Notes: a model not told the origin generated them from the letters alone. A stretch of 64,000 nt of DNA from Kofleriaceae bacterium (GCA_022842285.1 JALHPV010000003.1:19433-83432); one strand, 5' to 3'. Counted from the first letter of the stretch, positions 44,835-53,690 are shown. Numbers and translations: made by a program.

Positions 44835-45365
44835 TCAGAACCAGAAGCGCACGCCCACGGAGCCGAGGAGGCCCGCGTCGAAGTCGTCGCGGTAGCGCGT
44901 GTAGAAATCGAACACGAGCGTGAGCTGGACGAAGAAGTCGAGCGGGACGTTGTTCAGATCGAAGGCGATGCCGAAGGGCACCCGCACTCCGAAGGCGAGG
45001 CCATCGTCATCGAACTCGTCGTCGTCGAAGTCCCAGACGCGACCGCCGATGCCGATGTAGAGCGGCAGCTGGAAGGCCGGCACGTTCGCCAGCCGGATGG
45101 GGTGAAACAGGTAGTCGAGATAGAGGTGCAGACCGTCGCGGTCTCCGCGGTAGTAGCCATCGGCACCGACGCCGAAGTTCAGCGCCTGGTTGTCGGTCAC
45201 GAAGTACTTGCCGTTGAGACCGAACGGCGACCCGAGCTCCAGGCCGAGCCCGAACGTGCCGTTCGCCGAGTAGTTGGACTTGCCGAAGCTACGATTACGA
45301 CGAGCCTCGGCGGGGGACGCCGCGAGGGCGACGACCGCGAGGGCGAGCAAGATATGCGTGCGCAT
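44835..45365 (-). CDS. Small outer-membrane beta-barrel protein (DUF3996-like)
   Basis: 176 residues from ATG 45365 with a signal peptide (MRTHILLALAVVALAASPAEA); the frame is open further upstream but that is shadow. The mature chain is a series of amphipathic strands (GTFGLGLELGSPFGLNGKYF; LYIGIGGRVWDFDDD; LDFFVQLTLVFDFYTRY) ending GVRFWF, an aromatic C-terminus for Bam-dependent insertion. The G-S-P-F-G-L-N-G-K-Y pattern resembles DUF3996. Divergent from the YwqK-repeat lipoprotein, with a 46-nt gap. Confidence 0.82.
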   Translation of the reverse strand: MRTHILLALAVVALAASPAEARRNRSFGKSNYSANGTFGLGLELGSPFGLNGKYFVTDNQALNFGVGADGYYRGDRDGLHLYLDYLFHPIRLANVPAFQLPLYIGIGGRVWDFDDDEFDDDGLAFGVRVPFGIAFDLNNVPLDFFVQLTLVFDFYTRYRDDFDAGLLGSVGVRFWF

Positions 45366-45411
45366 GAGCCGATCGTACGCGGCTTGCGATCCGCTCGTGG
45401 CAAGATAGGAC

Positions 45412-46863
45412 GTGCTTCGCGGTGTCCTCACGGCCGGTTTGACGGTTGTGTGCGCATGTGGCTCCGGTGGCAGTACCGCCCAGCATGTTCCTGTCGAGGC
45501 GCCCCCGGCAGGGATGCGGCCGGACGCGGCCATCGGGGCCCCCGATGCCTCTCCGCCCAGACTCATCGCCTGCGCCGATGGGGCGCTTCCGCTCGCCTCG
45601 ATCGGACCGACGTGGGCCTGCACCCGACCGGACGGCACCCGGCATGGGCCGTTCGTGACGCTGGATCCGGCGGGTTCGATCGCGGTGCGTGGGGCCTACC
45701 GGGATGGGGCGCTCGATGGTCCCTGGGAGCGCCATCACCCCGATGGAAGCCTGGCGGAGCGCGGGGCGTACGCGGCGGGCGTGAAGACGGGCCCCTGGGA
45801 GCAGCACGCCTCCACCGGTGCGCTGCTCGGCAGCTACGACATCGTCGACGGGACGGGGGTGGAGACGGCGTGGCTCGACAGCGGCATCAAGGCTCGCGAG
45901 ATCGAGTACGCCGGAGGGGCCGTGGTGCGCCGCACGCTGTTCGCCCCCGACGGCACCGAGGTCAGCAGCGTGCACTGGGCCGACGGCAAGTATGACGGCA
46001 AGCGCGTCACCGGCACGCGCGCGACCGTGCGGTCCGAGGAGACGTTCAAGGCCGGGCTGCGCACCGGCAAGCGCACGCTGTGGCTGCTCGGGCACAAGCT
46101 GGTCGAGGATCACTGGGACGCCGACGGCAGGTTGCATGGTGCGTTCGCCCTCTATCGCCCGGGCAACGTGATCCGCGCGCAGGGGAAGCACGCCCACGGC
46201 AAGCGCGTCGGCGCGTGGGTCTGGTTCGACAAGTTCAAGGACATCGAGCGCGAGGGCACGTACGTCAACGGACGGCGCGACGGCACGTGGACCGAGCGCG
46301 CCGACGGCAAGGTGTCGTTCGTGGGCCACTACGCGGGCGGGAAACCCGATGGCGACTTCATCTACTACGGTGCGAAGGGCGACGAGCTCGGTCGCTCCAC
46401 GCTCGAGGCGGGCCGCGGCGTGATGAAGACGTTCCACGCGAACGGCAGGGTCGCGAGCGAGACGACCTTCGCCGGCGGCGTGGAGAACGGCCCGTACCGC
46501 GAACGCACGCCGCGCGGCACGCTGGTCGTCGAGGGCGCGTACAGGAGTGGCGATCGGCACGGCGCATGGACGACCTGGACGGCGTCGGGACAGCTCCTCA
46601 CCGAGGCCCACTACGCCGCGGGAAAGCTCGATGGCACGGTGAAGAAGTACGTCGGCGGCACGCTTGCGACCGAGATCACGTATGCGCACGGCAAGGCCGC
46701 GGGGGCCTACGTGGAGTACCGAGCGGGCGTCCCCGCCGTGACGGGCCAGTTCGTGGACGACCGCCGGGATGGTACGTGGTCATTCAAGCGCGCGGATGGG
46801 ACGACGGCGACGGCGCACTACCAGGCGGGTGTGCTGGATTTGCAACACCGCTTGCTGCCCTGA
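45412..46863 (+). CDS. MORN/YwqK-type repeat lipoprotein
   Basis: 483 residues, GTG start. The signal ends TVVCAC, a plausible lipobox. From about 65 onwards the chain is built of about 15 units of 20-24 residues with the pattern DGxxxGxWxxxxxxGxLxxxxxY (HGPFVTLDPAGSIAVRGAYR; DGPWERHHPDGSLAERGAY; VGAWVWFDKFKDIEREGTY), as in YwqK/MORN repeats. These form an elongated beta-roll; in exported proteins they are presumed binding surfaces. No catalytic site is visible. Confidence 0.8.
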   Translation: MLRGVLTAGLTVVCACGSGGSTAQHVPVEAPPAGMRPDAAIGAPDASPPRLIACADGALPLASIGPTWACTRPDGTRHGPFVTLDPAGSIAVRGAYRDGALDGPWERHHPDGSLAERGAYAAGVKTGPWEQHASTGALLGSYDIVDGTGVETAWLDSGIKAREIEYAGGAVVRRTLFAPDGTEVSSVHWADGKYDGKRVTGTRATVRSEETFKAGLRTGKRTLWLLGHKLVEDHWDADGRLHGAFALYRPGNVIRAQGKHAHGKRVGAWVWFDKFKDIEREGTYVNGRRDGTWTERADGKVSFVGHYAGGKPDGDFIYYGAKGDELGRSTLEAGRGVMKTFHANGRVASETTFAGGVENGPYRERTPRGTLVVEGAYRSGDRHGAWTTWTASGQLLTEAHYAAGKLDGTVKKYVGGTLATEITYAHGKAAGAYVEYRAGVPAVTGQFVDDRRDGTWSFKRADGTTATAHYQAGVLDLQHRLLP

Positions 46864-46954
46864 AACCGCCGCGGGATCGAAGAAATTCCGCACGCAGATC
46901 GGGTGCAACCCCCGAGCGGCTCGCGCGTTCTATCGGGTGAAAGGCCACCCGCCG

Positions 46955-47719
46955 ATGACCGCTCCCGTGAACCGCTCGCCCAAGAACTCCTCGCCCGCCG
47001 CGCTCGTCGCGCTGGCGCGGACGCGTCGCATGCAGCGGGCGCTCGCCCACGCGTATCTGTTCCGGGGATCGCCGCTGCCGACGCTGCGCACGTCGCTCGG
47101 CTACATGACCGGGACGGCCTGCACGGCGGACGGCGACGCGGCGGACGGATACTCGATGCGCATCCTCGGGGTCGCTCGGGCCGAGGGCGTCGTCTATGTC
47201 GTCGAAGAGCAAGCGCACGCGCCGGCCGAAGCACCGATCGTGTACCGCCTCTACATCGACGGTCCGCGCGCCGGACATCTCGTGCCCGTGCACGCGTGGT
47301 ACGAGCCGCCGGTCACGCACGCCGCGCCGCCGTCCGGCGGGGGCGTCGATGCCGACGAGATCCGGGCGCGCATCGCCTCGATCGCAGCCACGCTCGATCC
47401 GGTCGGCGAGTCGACCCCCGAGGCTTGGATGCTGTCGACGCGCATCGTCCAGCGCCGCGCGCTGCGCCTGGCTCCCGAGCCGAATGCGGTCCCCGTCCGG
47501 AAGTTCGCGCTCCAGCTCCAGGTCGAGCCGGTCGGCTCGCTGGGACCACATGGCAAGACGACTGTGACCGCGTTCCTCCGCCCCAACGCCGAGCTCGTGG
47601 CCGTCTCCAGCCTGTCGACGGGGGATGCCGTGGCGCGCGTTCGCTTCACGGGCGTGCCAAGCGGTCTCGGTCTCGCGAAGGAGACGGTGATCTTCCTCGC
47701 CCGGGTCCCGGGCGGCTAG
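46955..47719 (+). CDS. Hypothetical protein
   Basis: 254 residues from ATG 46955; GTG 46937 is a possible alternative and the frame stays open further upstream. No signal peptide or membrane helix. The N-terminal 30 residues are basic; strand-rich alternation follows (MRILGVARAEGVVYVVEEQA; RKFALQLQVEPVG; KTTVTAFLRPNAELV), suggesting a beta-rich cytosolic protein. Family not recognised. It starts 91 nt after the YwqK-repeat gene and may belong to its transcript. Confidence 0.6.
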   Translation: MTAPVNRSPKNSSPAALVALARTRRMQRALAHAYLFRGSPLPTLRTSLGYMTGTACTADGDAADGYSMRILGVARAEGVVYVVEEQAHAPAEAPIVYRLYIDGPRAGHLVPVHAWYEPPVTHAAPPSGGGVDADEIRARIASIAATLDPVGESTPEAWMLSTRIVQRRALRLAPEPNAVPVRKFALQLQVEPVGSLGPHGKTTVTAFLRPNAELVAVSSLSTGDAVARVRFTGVPSGLGLAKETVIFLARVPGG

Positions 47720-47789
47720 GGCCGTCGATCCGCCCTTTGCAGCCGGTCGTACCCTGGTAACCTTGGAGCCCAGCTCACGTAGGTTGCCC

Positions 47790-48257
47790 ATGCGCACGCC
47801 CCTCATCGTCGCCCTCTGTCTCGCCTCCGCCCTCGGCGCCTGCGGAGGGGATGACGCCGTCTCCGACGACTCGAACGAGATGGTCGATTGCTCGCTGCTG
47901 ACGGATGTCGACGAGTTCACGGTCGGGCTGACGAAACCAGGCTTCGGCGGCGAGCTCGAGTTCTCGCTGATGTCGGCCAACCCGGCCCCACCCTCGCGCG
48001 GTGACAACAGCTGGCTCCTCGAGGTGAGGCAGGGTGGCGCGCCGTCCGATGGCGAGGCCATCACGGTGTTCCCGTTCATGCCACAGCATGGCCACACGAC
48101 GCCGACGCCGGCCGTGGTCACGCCCGCGGGCGCGCCCGGTCAGTACACGCTGGATCCGGTGAACTTCTGGATGCCGGGCGTGTGGGAAGTCACGATCGAC
48201 GCCGAGAAGGCGGACCGCATCGACACCGCCCTCTTCCGCTTCTGCATCCCGAGCTAG
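47790..48257 (+). CDS. FixH/YtkA-like small lipoprotein
   Basis: 155 residues from ATG 47790; 47763 is an alternative with a poorer signal. Lipobox LGAC. The mature domain is a beta sandwich with FPFMPQHGHTTPTPAVV and FWMPGVWEVTIDAE, the MPxHGH and G-x-W-x-x-T-V features of YtkA/FixH-like domains. These are often tied to copper handling or cytochrome assembly; the divergent side here carries cytochrome genes, but they are convergent, not in operon. The stop is inside a 22-bp inverted repeat arm. Confidence 0.72.
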   Translation: MRTPLIVALCLASALGACGGDDAVSDDSNEMVDCSLLTDVDEFTVGLTKPGFGGELEFSLMSANPAPPSRGDNSWLLEVRQGGAPSDGEAITVFPFMPQHGHTTPTPAVVTPAGAPGQYTLDPVNFWMPGVWEVTIDAEKADRIDTALFRFCIPS

Positions 48258-48419
48258 TCCTCCGACCGGGGCTTGATGAGCTCGGCGGGTGCGCGAGGCG
48301 CGCCGAGGGCGAGGCGCCGCCCCGATGCGCTACCGGGCGTACCGCGAGGACGCGGCAACGAAGCCATCGGCGATGGATCGCGCGCCCACGAGATCAGAGC
48401 CCCGGTCGGAGGACTAGCT
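48252..48419. repeat. 22-bp perfect inverted repeat spanning both stop codons
   Basis: AGCTAGTCCTCCGACCGGGG plus CT at 48252-48273 is repeated in exact inverse orientation at 48398-48419, with 124 nt between. The left arm contains the plus gene's TAG; the right arm holds part of the minus gene's TAG. The spacer encodes nothing that I can see. It could act as a two-way terminator or be a small transposed element. Confidence 0.75.
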
Positions 48420-49836
48420 ACGGATACGGGTTGCAGCCCGTGTTGGGCAGCGCCGTCGAACGCCGCCACGTCTTCCGCGCGCCGCCGACCTCGAGCGTGG
48501 GCACCGCCGCGAGGATCGCGGGATCGAGATCACCGGAGCTGACGAGATCGTTCAACGTCTCGAAGGGCAGCGGGCGCACGAGCACCCGGGTCTCGATGCG
48601 TTCGATCGAGAGCCCGATGACGTTGAACGTCGACGTGATCGAGTGATCGAACCTCGGGTCGTTGCGATCGAGCGTCACGGCCGGGCGCAGGAGCTGCGAG
48701 TCAATCGTCGCGATGTCCCAGAAGAAGTGCGACGGCATACCGTCCGTGCGCGAGGTGCGATCCCAGAAGCCGACGAGGTTCGGATCGGCAATGGCCTCGG
48801 GGTCCGTACGTTCGGGCACGACGCCCGTCGAGAACACCACGTTGTCGTTCGCGTCGTACGCGATGACCTCGAGCCACGTGCGCCGATCATGGGCCGCGCC
48901 GCTCGGCCACATGTGCCCCGACGAGAGGTTGTCGATGCGGACGGTGAGCTCGCCGCCCGGGAGCACACAGATGCCGCCCGTGGGCCGGTTACTGGCGGCC
49001 GGCGCGGTCCCGATGACGCCGATCGACGGATCGAGATCCATCTGCACCGCCGCGCGCTGCGCCGCCATCTCGGGGAACGGCGTGAGCGCGAGATCGATGC
49101 CGGGGAACATGTGCGAGTGGCGACCGTTGGGCCGGATGGGCACGTCCAGCCCCGGGGCGTCGGCGACGACGTCGGTCGTGGACCTCATGTGGCAGTCGCC
49201 GCACGTGAGCGAGATGCCGGGCGTGGGATCCGTCGCGAAGATGGTCTCCTTCCACTCCGCGAACGTGCGCTCGATGGCGAGGCCACCCGGGATACCATTG
49301 ACGTGCTCCGGCACGACGACGTCGTGGCAGGCCCCGCACGCGCGCGACTGGTTCAGCGGGTCGTCGCTGTCGAGGAGCGCGTCATCCTTGGAGTGGTGCG
49401 CGGAGTTGCCGACCGGATTCGCGATCCCGCCACGCATGGTCTGATCGTCGGCGAGGACGAGCGGATTGTTGTGCGTGTCGGTGACGTCGACCGTCGAGTG
49501 GCAGAAGTAGCAGGTGACGCCCTTGGCGGCGGCCGGTAGCGCGGCGGGATCGAAGTTGGTGCCGTCCGTGAGACCGAGCCGCACGGCCATCGGCGCGTGG
49601 CAGTTGACGCAGAAGTCACCGAGGGCACCGTTCGTGTCCCGCTGGCCGCGGGCATTCATGGCGACGAAGACGGGGTCCTCGCTCGCGTACGCGTGCATCG
49701 AGCCCGACCACTCCTGGTAGTGCGTGGCGTGGCACTCGATGCACGTGGCCAAATCCTGGAGCTCCTCGATGGAGAGCTTCGTGCCGTCGTCGCCACAGGC
49801 GGCGAGCACGAACAGCGAGATCACGAACAACTTCAT
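48418..49836 (-). CDS. Multihaem c-type cytochrome lipoprotein
   Basis: 472 residues from ATG 49836, behind an AGGAG site; an upstream in-frame start gives no signal peptide. Lipobox LAAC. Five CxxCH haem sites are visible: CIECH, CVNCH, CYFCH, CGACH and CGDCH, all in the first half, with extra His residues as likely axial ligands (HATHYQEWSGSMHAY, SAHHSKDD). The spacing resembles cytochrome c554-type proteins. The second half is strand-rich and haem-free (about 240-472). Likely periplasmic-side electron transfer. Coupled through ATGA to the small protein upstream. Confidence 0.85.
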   Translation of the reverse strand: MKLFVISLFVLAACGDDGTKLSIEELQDLATCIECHATHYQEWSGSMHAYASEDPVFVAMNARGQRDTNGALGDFCVNCHAPMAVRLGLTDGTNFDPAALPAAAKGVTCYFCHSTVDVTDTHNNPLVLADDQTMRGGIANPVGNSAHHSKDDALLDSDDPLNQSRACGACHDVVVPEHVNGIPGGLAIERTFAEWKETIFATDPTPGISLTCGDCHMRSTTDVVADAPGLDVPIRPNGRHSHMFPGIDLALTPFPEMAAQRAAVQMDLDPSIGVIGTAPAASNRPTGGICVLPGGELTVRIDNLSSGHMWPSGAAHDRRTWLEVIAYDANDNVVFSTGVVPERTDPEAIADPNLVGFWDRTSRTDGMPSHFFWDIATIDSQLLRPAVTLDRNDPRFDHSITSTFNVIGLSIERIETRVLVRPLPFETLNDLVSSGDLDPAILAAVPTLEVGGARKTWRRSTALPNTGCNPYP

Positions 49837-50219
49837 TCGATGGCTCCTGCCTCGACCCATTGGGCGATCGCACAGCGCTCGGACTCGCGCAGCGGCGTGC
49901 CCGGCGGCATCAAGTAGTCCTCACCGGCGCCGTGCACCCGCACGACAAGCCCGCTGCACATCGCGTCCCCGCCCGTCACGTGGGCGGGCACGAGGCTGTC
50001 ATACGCGATCTCTCGCGACGACAGGTCGATCTCGCCGTCGCCACCCGCGGCGTGGCACGCGGAGCGATTGCCGCCGCAGCTCCGCACGACGGTCTGCGAG
50101 AAGACGTTGTCCCAGGTCGGCGGGTAGAGCGGCGCACACGCCGTCTCGACCGTGACGCACGCGGGTGGGGCGTCCGAACATCCGGCCGCGGCCGTGATGA
50201 CGACGAGCCAGCCCCGCAT
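49833..50219 (-). CDS. Small cytochrome-like lipoprotein
   Basis: 128 residues from ATG 50219. Lipobox AAGC. It carries VVRSCGGNRSACHAAGG, a widened CX6CH haem-type site, then GAGEDYLMPPGTPLRESE with MPP as a candidate axial Met region and ending CAIAQWVEAGA, as in planctomycete-type cytochrome domains. Its stop overlaps the start of the pentahaem gene (ATGA), so the two are made together. Whether haem is attached is uncertain because of the long CX6CH spacing. Confidence 0.6.
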   Translation of the reverse strand: MRGWLVVITAAAGCSDAPPACVTVETACAPLYPPTWDNVFSQTVVRSCGGNRSACHAAGGDGEIDLSSREIAYDSLVPAHVTGGDAMCSGLVVRVHGAGEDYLMPPGTPLRESERCAIAQWVEAGAIE

Positions 50220-50242
50220 CCCGTGACTGTAGAGGATGAGGC

Positions 50243-51682
50243 TCACCATGGCGAGTCGCCGAGAGGAGCGACCTGCGTCACGAGCCGTCCATACCGACCG
50301 TATGCGTCATCCATCGCGGCGCGGTCGGCGCCAGGCTCCACGCGGACGACGGGTTCGGCGACGCCGGGCAGCTCCGGCACGGCGCCGCTGGCCACCGCGG
50401 CGACCATGCCCGCACCGATGGGACACGAGTCAGGGTTCGACGCGACCGCGTGCGGACGGCCGAGCACGTCGGCGCGGATCTGGCGCCACAGCGGGCTGCG
50501 CGAGCCCCCACCCAGGAGGAGCACCTCGTCGGTCGCGAGCCCCAGCGAGGCCAGACGCTCCACGACATCGCGACACGCGAACGCGAGCCCTTCGAGCACG
50601 GCGCGGGCGATGTGCTGGGGACCGTGCGTCGCGGTGAGGCCGTGCAGCGTGCCACGCGCGTGCGAGCGCCACACCGGCGTCATCGCCCCCGTGAGCGCGG
50701 GGATGAACACGACGCCGTCGGAGCCCGGCGGTGCGGTCGCCGCGAGCCGATCGAGGGCCCGGTCGTCCGCGAGGCCAAGCAGGCGCGTGACCCAGCGGAC
50801 CGCACCGCCCGAGAGCCAGCCTGGATTCTCGACGAAGCAGCAGCCGGTCGGATAGGCATGCGTCTCCACCATCGGCGAGGCTGCCGGGTCCCGCACCGGC
50901 GTCTCCGCGAGCGCCCCGACGACCTCCGCCGTCCCGAGTACGACGGCGACGCGGCCCCCCGGGGTGAAGAGCCCGGCGCCGAGCGGCGTGGCGAAGTCGT
51001 CGCCCGTGCCGACGGCGACCGGGATGCCCGTGCGAAGCCCGGCGAGGGACCGCCGCAGCGGACCAGCCACGCTCGTCGCGGGGGCGATGGCGGGCAGGTG
51101 CATCGCATCGAGCTCGAAGGCGGCAAGCAGCTCGTTGGACCAGGCGCCCCGGGCGAGATCGTAGAGCAAGGTCGTCGACGCATGCGCAGGGTCGAGCACC
51201 GCCACTCCCGTGAACCGCTCGACGAGGTAGCTGACGGGTTGGTGAAACCGCGCGACGCCGGTGACCTGCTTCGCGAGCCAGCGGGCTTTGGGGGCCAGGT
51301 GACTCGGATCGAGCACCTGGCCCGTGAGCGCGAACGTTCGCGCCGCATCGAGGCCGGCGAGCTCCGCGGTGGCGCGCCGGTCCTGCCAGATGAGTGCGGG
51401 GTGGAGCGGCTCCCCTTGTGCGTCGACGGCGACGCAGCCATCGAGCTGCCCGCTCACCCCCATGGCCTCGATGTCGCGCGCCGCATCGCCGCTTGCCTTC
51501 AACGCCCCCGCGATGGCCGCCTCTGCCGCTCGCTCCCAGGCGCGCGGATCCTGCTCCGCCTGCCCCGGCCCGGGATGCGCCGTCTCCACCGGCACCGCGT
51601 GCTCCCCGCGCACGGCGAACCCGTCTCCGAGCACGACGGCCTTGCAGCTCTGCGTGCCGAGATCGACGCCTAGGATTCGCAC
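50243..51682 (-). CDS. xylB: FGGY-family carbohydrate kinase, xylulokinase-like
   Basis: 479 residues, GTG start. The two actin-like halves show MRILGVDLGTQSCKAVV, SGQLDGCVAVDAQGEPL with PALIWQDRRA, then GTGDDFATPLGAG and LLLGGGSRSPLWRQIRADVLG, the family signature. The catalytic Asp is in GTGDDFA. This matches D-xylulokinase (ATP-dependent phosphorylation of xylulose), but other pentuloses are possible. No xylose isomerase or transporter is adjacent. The cytochrome-like gene begins 23 nt downstream on the same strand. Confidence 0.85.
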   Translation of the reverse strand: MRILGVDLGTQSCKAVVLGDGFAVRGEHAVPVETAHPGPGQAEQDPRAWERAAEAAIAGALKASGDAARDIEAMGVSGQLDGCVAVDAQGEPLHPALIWQDRRATAELAGLDAARTFALTGQVLDPSHLAPKARWLAKQVTGVARFHQPVSYLVERFTGVAVLDPAHASTTLLYDLARGAWSNELLAAFELDAMHLPAIAPATSVAGPLRRSLAGLRTGIPVAVGTGDDFATPLGAGLFTPGGRVAVVLGTAEVVGALAETPVRDPAASPMVETHAYPTGCCFVENPGWLSGGAVRWVTRLLGLADDRALDRLAATAPPGSDGVVFIPALTGAMTPVWRSHARGTLHGLTATHGPQHIARAVLEGLAFACRDVVERLASLGLATDEVLLLGGGSRSPLWRQIRADVLGRPHAVASNPDSCPIGAGMVAAVASGAVPELPGVAEPVVRVEPGADRAAMDDAYGRYGRLVTQVAPLGDSPW

Positions 51683-51707
51683 GCGAGGATGGTACTCACT
51701 CCGTGCG

Positions 51708-52331
51708 GTGAATTACTTCGGGCACGTCGCGATCGCGAGCTGGCTGCACACCGCGCCCGGGGCGCTCCTCGGCTCGATGGTGCCGGACTTCGCCACCATG
51801 TCCGGCGCCCGTGTCGCCGATGCCGCGGGCGACCCCGACGTGGCCATCGGCATCGCGCTCCATCACCAGGTCGACGGCATCTTTCATCAGCTCCCCATCG
51901 TCACCGGGCTCATGCGCGACCTCGACTCGATCCTCGAGAGCGAAGGGTGCGCACGTGGTCCCCGCCGGGGTACGGCCCACATCGGCGTGGAGCTCCTGCT
52001 CGATGGCGTGCTCGTCGAGGACCCGGCGTATCGCGCCGCCTACGCCGTGGCCCTCGGGCACGATCCGGACGTCACCTGGAAGGATGACGGTGACCCGGCG
52101 CGCTTCCTCGCGCTCGTCACGCGCCTGCGCCGCTATGGCCCCCCCGAGGACCTGCGCGATCCGATGTCCATCGCCGAGCGCCTCGCGCACGTCCTTGGCC
52201 GCCGGCCGCTGCTCCGGCCCTCCCCGTCGGACCTGCGCGCGATCGAGACCGGCCTCGCCCGGCATCAGGCGCGGGTGACCGCCGCCACCCCCACGATCCT
52301 GCATGCGCTGCGCGGCGCCCTCGGCGGGTAG
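51708..52331 (+). CDS. Acyl carrier protein phosphodiesterase-like (DUF479) protein
   Basis: 207 residues from GTG 51708; the frame is open further upstream, antisense to xylB, without a start context. NYFGHVAIASWL, ALLGSMVPDFATM, GIALHHQVDGIFHQLP and the later GVELLLDGVLVED follow the HD-like pattern of AcpH/DUF479, in which His and Asp bind metal to release phosphopantetheine from ACP. The E. coli enzyme is slightly shorter. The match is by motif order, so I rate it moderate. Confidence 0.65.
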   Translation: MNYFGHVAIASWLHTAPGALLGSMVPDFATMSGARVADAAGDPDVAIGIALHHQVDGIFHQLPIVTGLMRDLDSILESEGCARGPRRGTAHIGVELLLDGVLVEDPAYRAAYAVALGHDPDVTWKDDGDPARFLALVTRLRRYGPPEDLRDPMSIAERLAHVLGRRPLLRPSPSDLRAIETGLARHQARVTAATPTILHALRGALGG

Positions 52332-52351
52332 CGCTCGCGATATTTCGCATG

Positions 52352-52379
52352 TTGACTATCTAAAGTTCGCGTGCGAACT
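52352..52379 (+). promoter_or_regulatory. Candidate promoter and MarR operator
   Basis: TTGACT at 52352 (a -35-like box) is followed by the palindrome AGTTCGCGTGCGAACT at 52364-52379 (7-bp arms, GT centre), 7 nt before the MarR start. MarR proteins bind such palindromes to repress their own operon. The -10 box would overlap the palindrome's right side. Confidence 0.55.
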
Positions 52380-52386
52380 ATTGGGC

Positions 52387-52818
52387 ATGGCGAAGAGCCA
52401 TCGCCTGTTCCACCTCCTCGACCTGGCCGCGCATGCCGTGCGTCAGCGCCTCGAGAAGCGCGCCCAGGCGGAGCTCGGCATCAGCATGGTGCAGGTCGGG
52501 GCGCTCTTCTTCCTCGTGGAGAACCCCGGCTGCCTCCACCGTGACCTCGCCACAGCCCTCGGCATCCAGCCGGCGGGCGTCTCCGGCCTCGTCGACCGCA
52601 TGGAGCTCGCAGAGCTCGTGACGCGCAAGCCGTCACCCACCGACGCCCGGGCCCAGCACCTCCACGTCACCCCAGCCGGCAAGCGCATCGCCGCCAAGGC
52701 GGGCCCCGTCGTCCGCGCCCTCCAGGCCGACCTCGCCACCGGCTTCACCGACGCCGAGCTCGACGTCGTCGCTCGTTTCCTCACCGCCTGCCGCGACCTC
52801 CCGAAAGGACCGTCATGA
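52387..52818 (+). CDS. MarR family transcriptional regulator
   Basis: 143 residues from ATG 52387. Winged helix with ISMVQVGALFFLVENPGCLHRDLATALG, recognition helix around PAGVSGLVDRMEL and wing RKPSPTDARAQHLHVTPAG. Flanking helices would form the dimer interface. Immediately upstream lies a palindrome suitable as its operator, and its stop overlaps the start of the enoyl-CoA hydratase gene (ATGA), so it likely controls that gene; an acyl-CoA or aromatic ligand is plausible. Confidence 0.88.
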   Translation: MAKSHRLFHLLDLAAHAVRQRLEKRAQAELGISMVQVGALFFLVENPGCLHRDLATALGIQPAGVSGLVDRMELAELVTRKPSPTDARAQHLHVTPAGKRIAAKAGPVVRALQADLATGFTDAELDVVARFLTACRDLPKGPS

Positions 52819-53573
52819 CCGACATCGCCATCGACACCACCGATCGCATCACCACCCTGCGCTTCGCGCGTGCGGCCAAGAAGAACGCCCTGACCGTCGA
52901 GATGTACGAGCAGCTCACGGCCGCGCTCGCCGCCGCGTCGGCGGACCCTCAGGTCCGGGCCGTCATCATCACCGGCACCCCCGAGTGCTTCACGTCGGGC
53001 AACGACATCGCCGACTTCGCACGCGCCAACGCCGGCGGCGAGGTCACGGCCCCGCTCGACTTCCTTCGCGCCATCGTCAACTTCGACAAGCCGCTCCTCG
53101 CCGCGGTCTCCGGCGTCGCCATCGGCATCGGCACCACGCTCCTCCTCCACTGCGATCTCGTCGTCGCGTCGCCCACCGCGAAGTTCAAGACGCCCTTCGT
53201 CGCGCTCGGCCTCGTCCCCGAAGGCGGCTCGTCGGTCCTCCTGCCCGCTCTCGTCGGCGCGCGCCGGGCGAACCAGATGCTCCTCCTCGGCGAGCAGATC
53301 GATGCGCCGACGGCCCTCGCCTGGGGCCTCGTCAACGAGGTCGCCGACGATGCCTACGCCGCCGCGCTCGCGAAGGCCAAGCTCCTCGCCGCCTGCGCGC
53401 CGAACGCGATCAAGTCGAGCAAGGCGCTGATGGGTCGCCCCACGCGCGAGCAGGTCCTCGAGACGATCGCGCACGAGGGGAAGGTGTTTGGCGCGCAGCT
53501 CCGGTCGCCGGAAGCGATGGAAGCGTTCCAGGCCTTCATGGCCCGGCGCCCCGCCGACTTCTCACGCTTCTGA
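52815..53573 (+). CDS. Enoyl-CoA hydratase/isomerase family protein
   Basis: 252 residues. Crotonase fold: NALTVEMYEQL, then AVIITGTPECFTSGNDIADF (oxyanion hole), AVSGVAIGIGTTLLLHCDLVVAS (second oxyanion hole), and GLVPEGGSSVLLPALVG with Glu in the expected acid position. It lacks the second catalytic Glu of classical hydratases, so it may be an isomerase or other crotonase. Coupled to the MarR gene. Confidence 0.88.
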   Translation: MTDIAIDTTDRITTLRFARAAKKNALTVEMYEQLTAALAAASADPQVRAVIITGTPECFTSGNDIADFARANAGGEVTAPLDFLRAIVNFDKPLLAAVSGVAIGIGTTLLLHCDLVVASPTAKFKTPFVALGLVPEGGSSVLLPALVGARRANQMLLLGEQIDAPTALAWGLVNEVADDAYAAALAKAKLLAACAPNAIKSSKALMGRPTREQVLETIAHEGKVFGAQLRSPEAMEAFQAFMARRPADFSRF

Positions 53574-53667
53574 CGAGACGCGCCGGGCCAGCGTCGTCAC
53601 CACTACCCCTTGGCGTCTGGGGCGTCTTGGCGTTCGCGCTTCCGGGGCCCGACTGCGTCATGGGCGA

Positions 53668-53681
53668 TCCCTCCGGAGGGA
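53668..53681. terminator. 14-bp palindrome between convergent genes
   Basis: TCCCTCCGGAGGGA is a perfect palindrome between the crotonase stop (53573) and the methyltransferase stop (53691). It has no loop or T-run, so its role as a terminator is a guess. Confidence 0.3.
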
Positions 53682-53690
53682 CACCGCGGG

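Noticed and set aside
46265..46700. Recurrent GACGGC/GGCACG words considered as DNA repeats
   Set aside because: They follow the YwqK protein repeats and diverge at synonymous positions.
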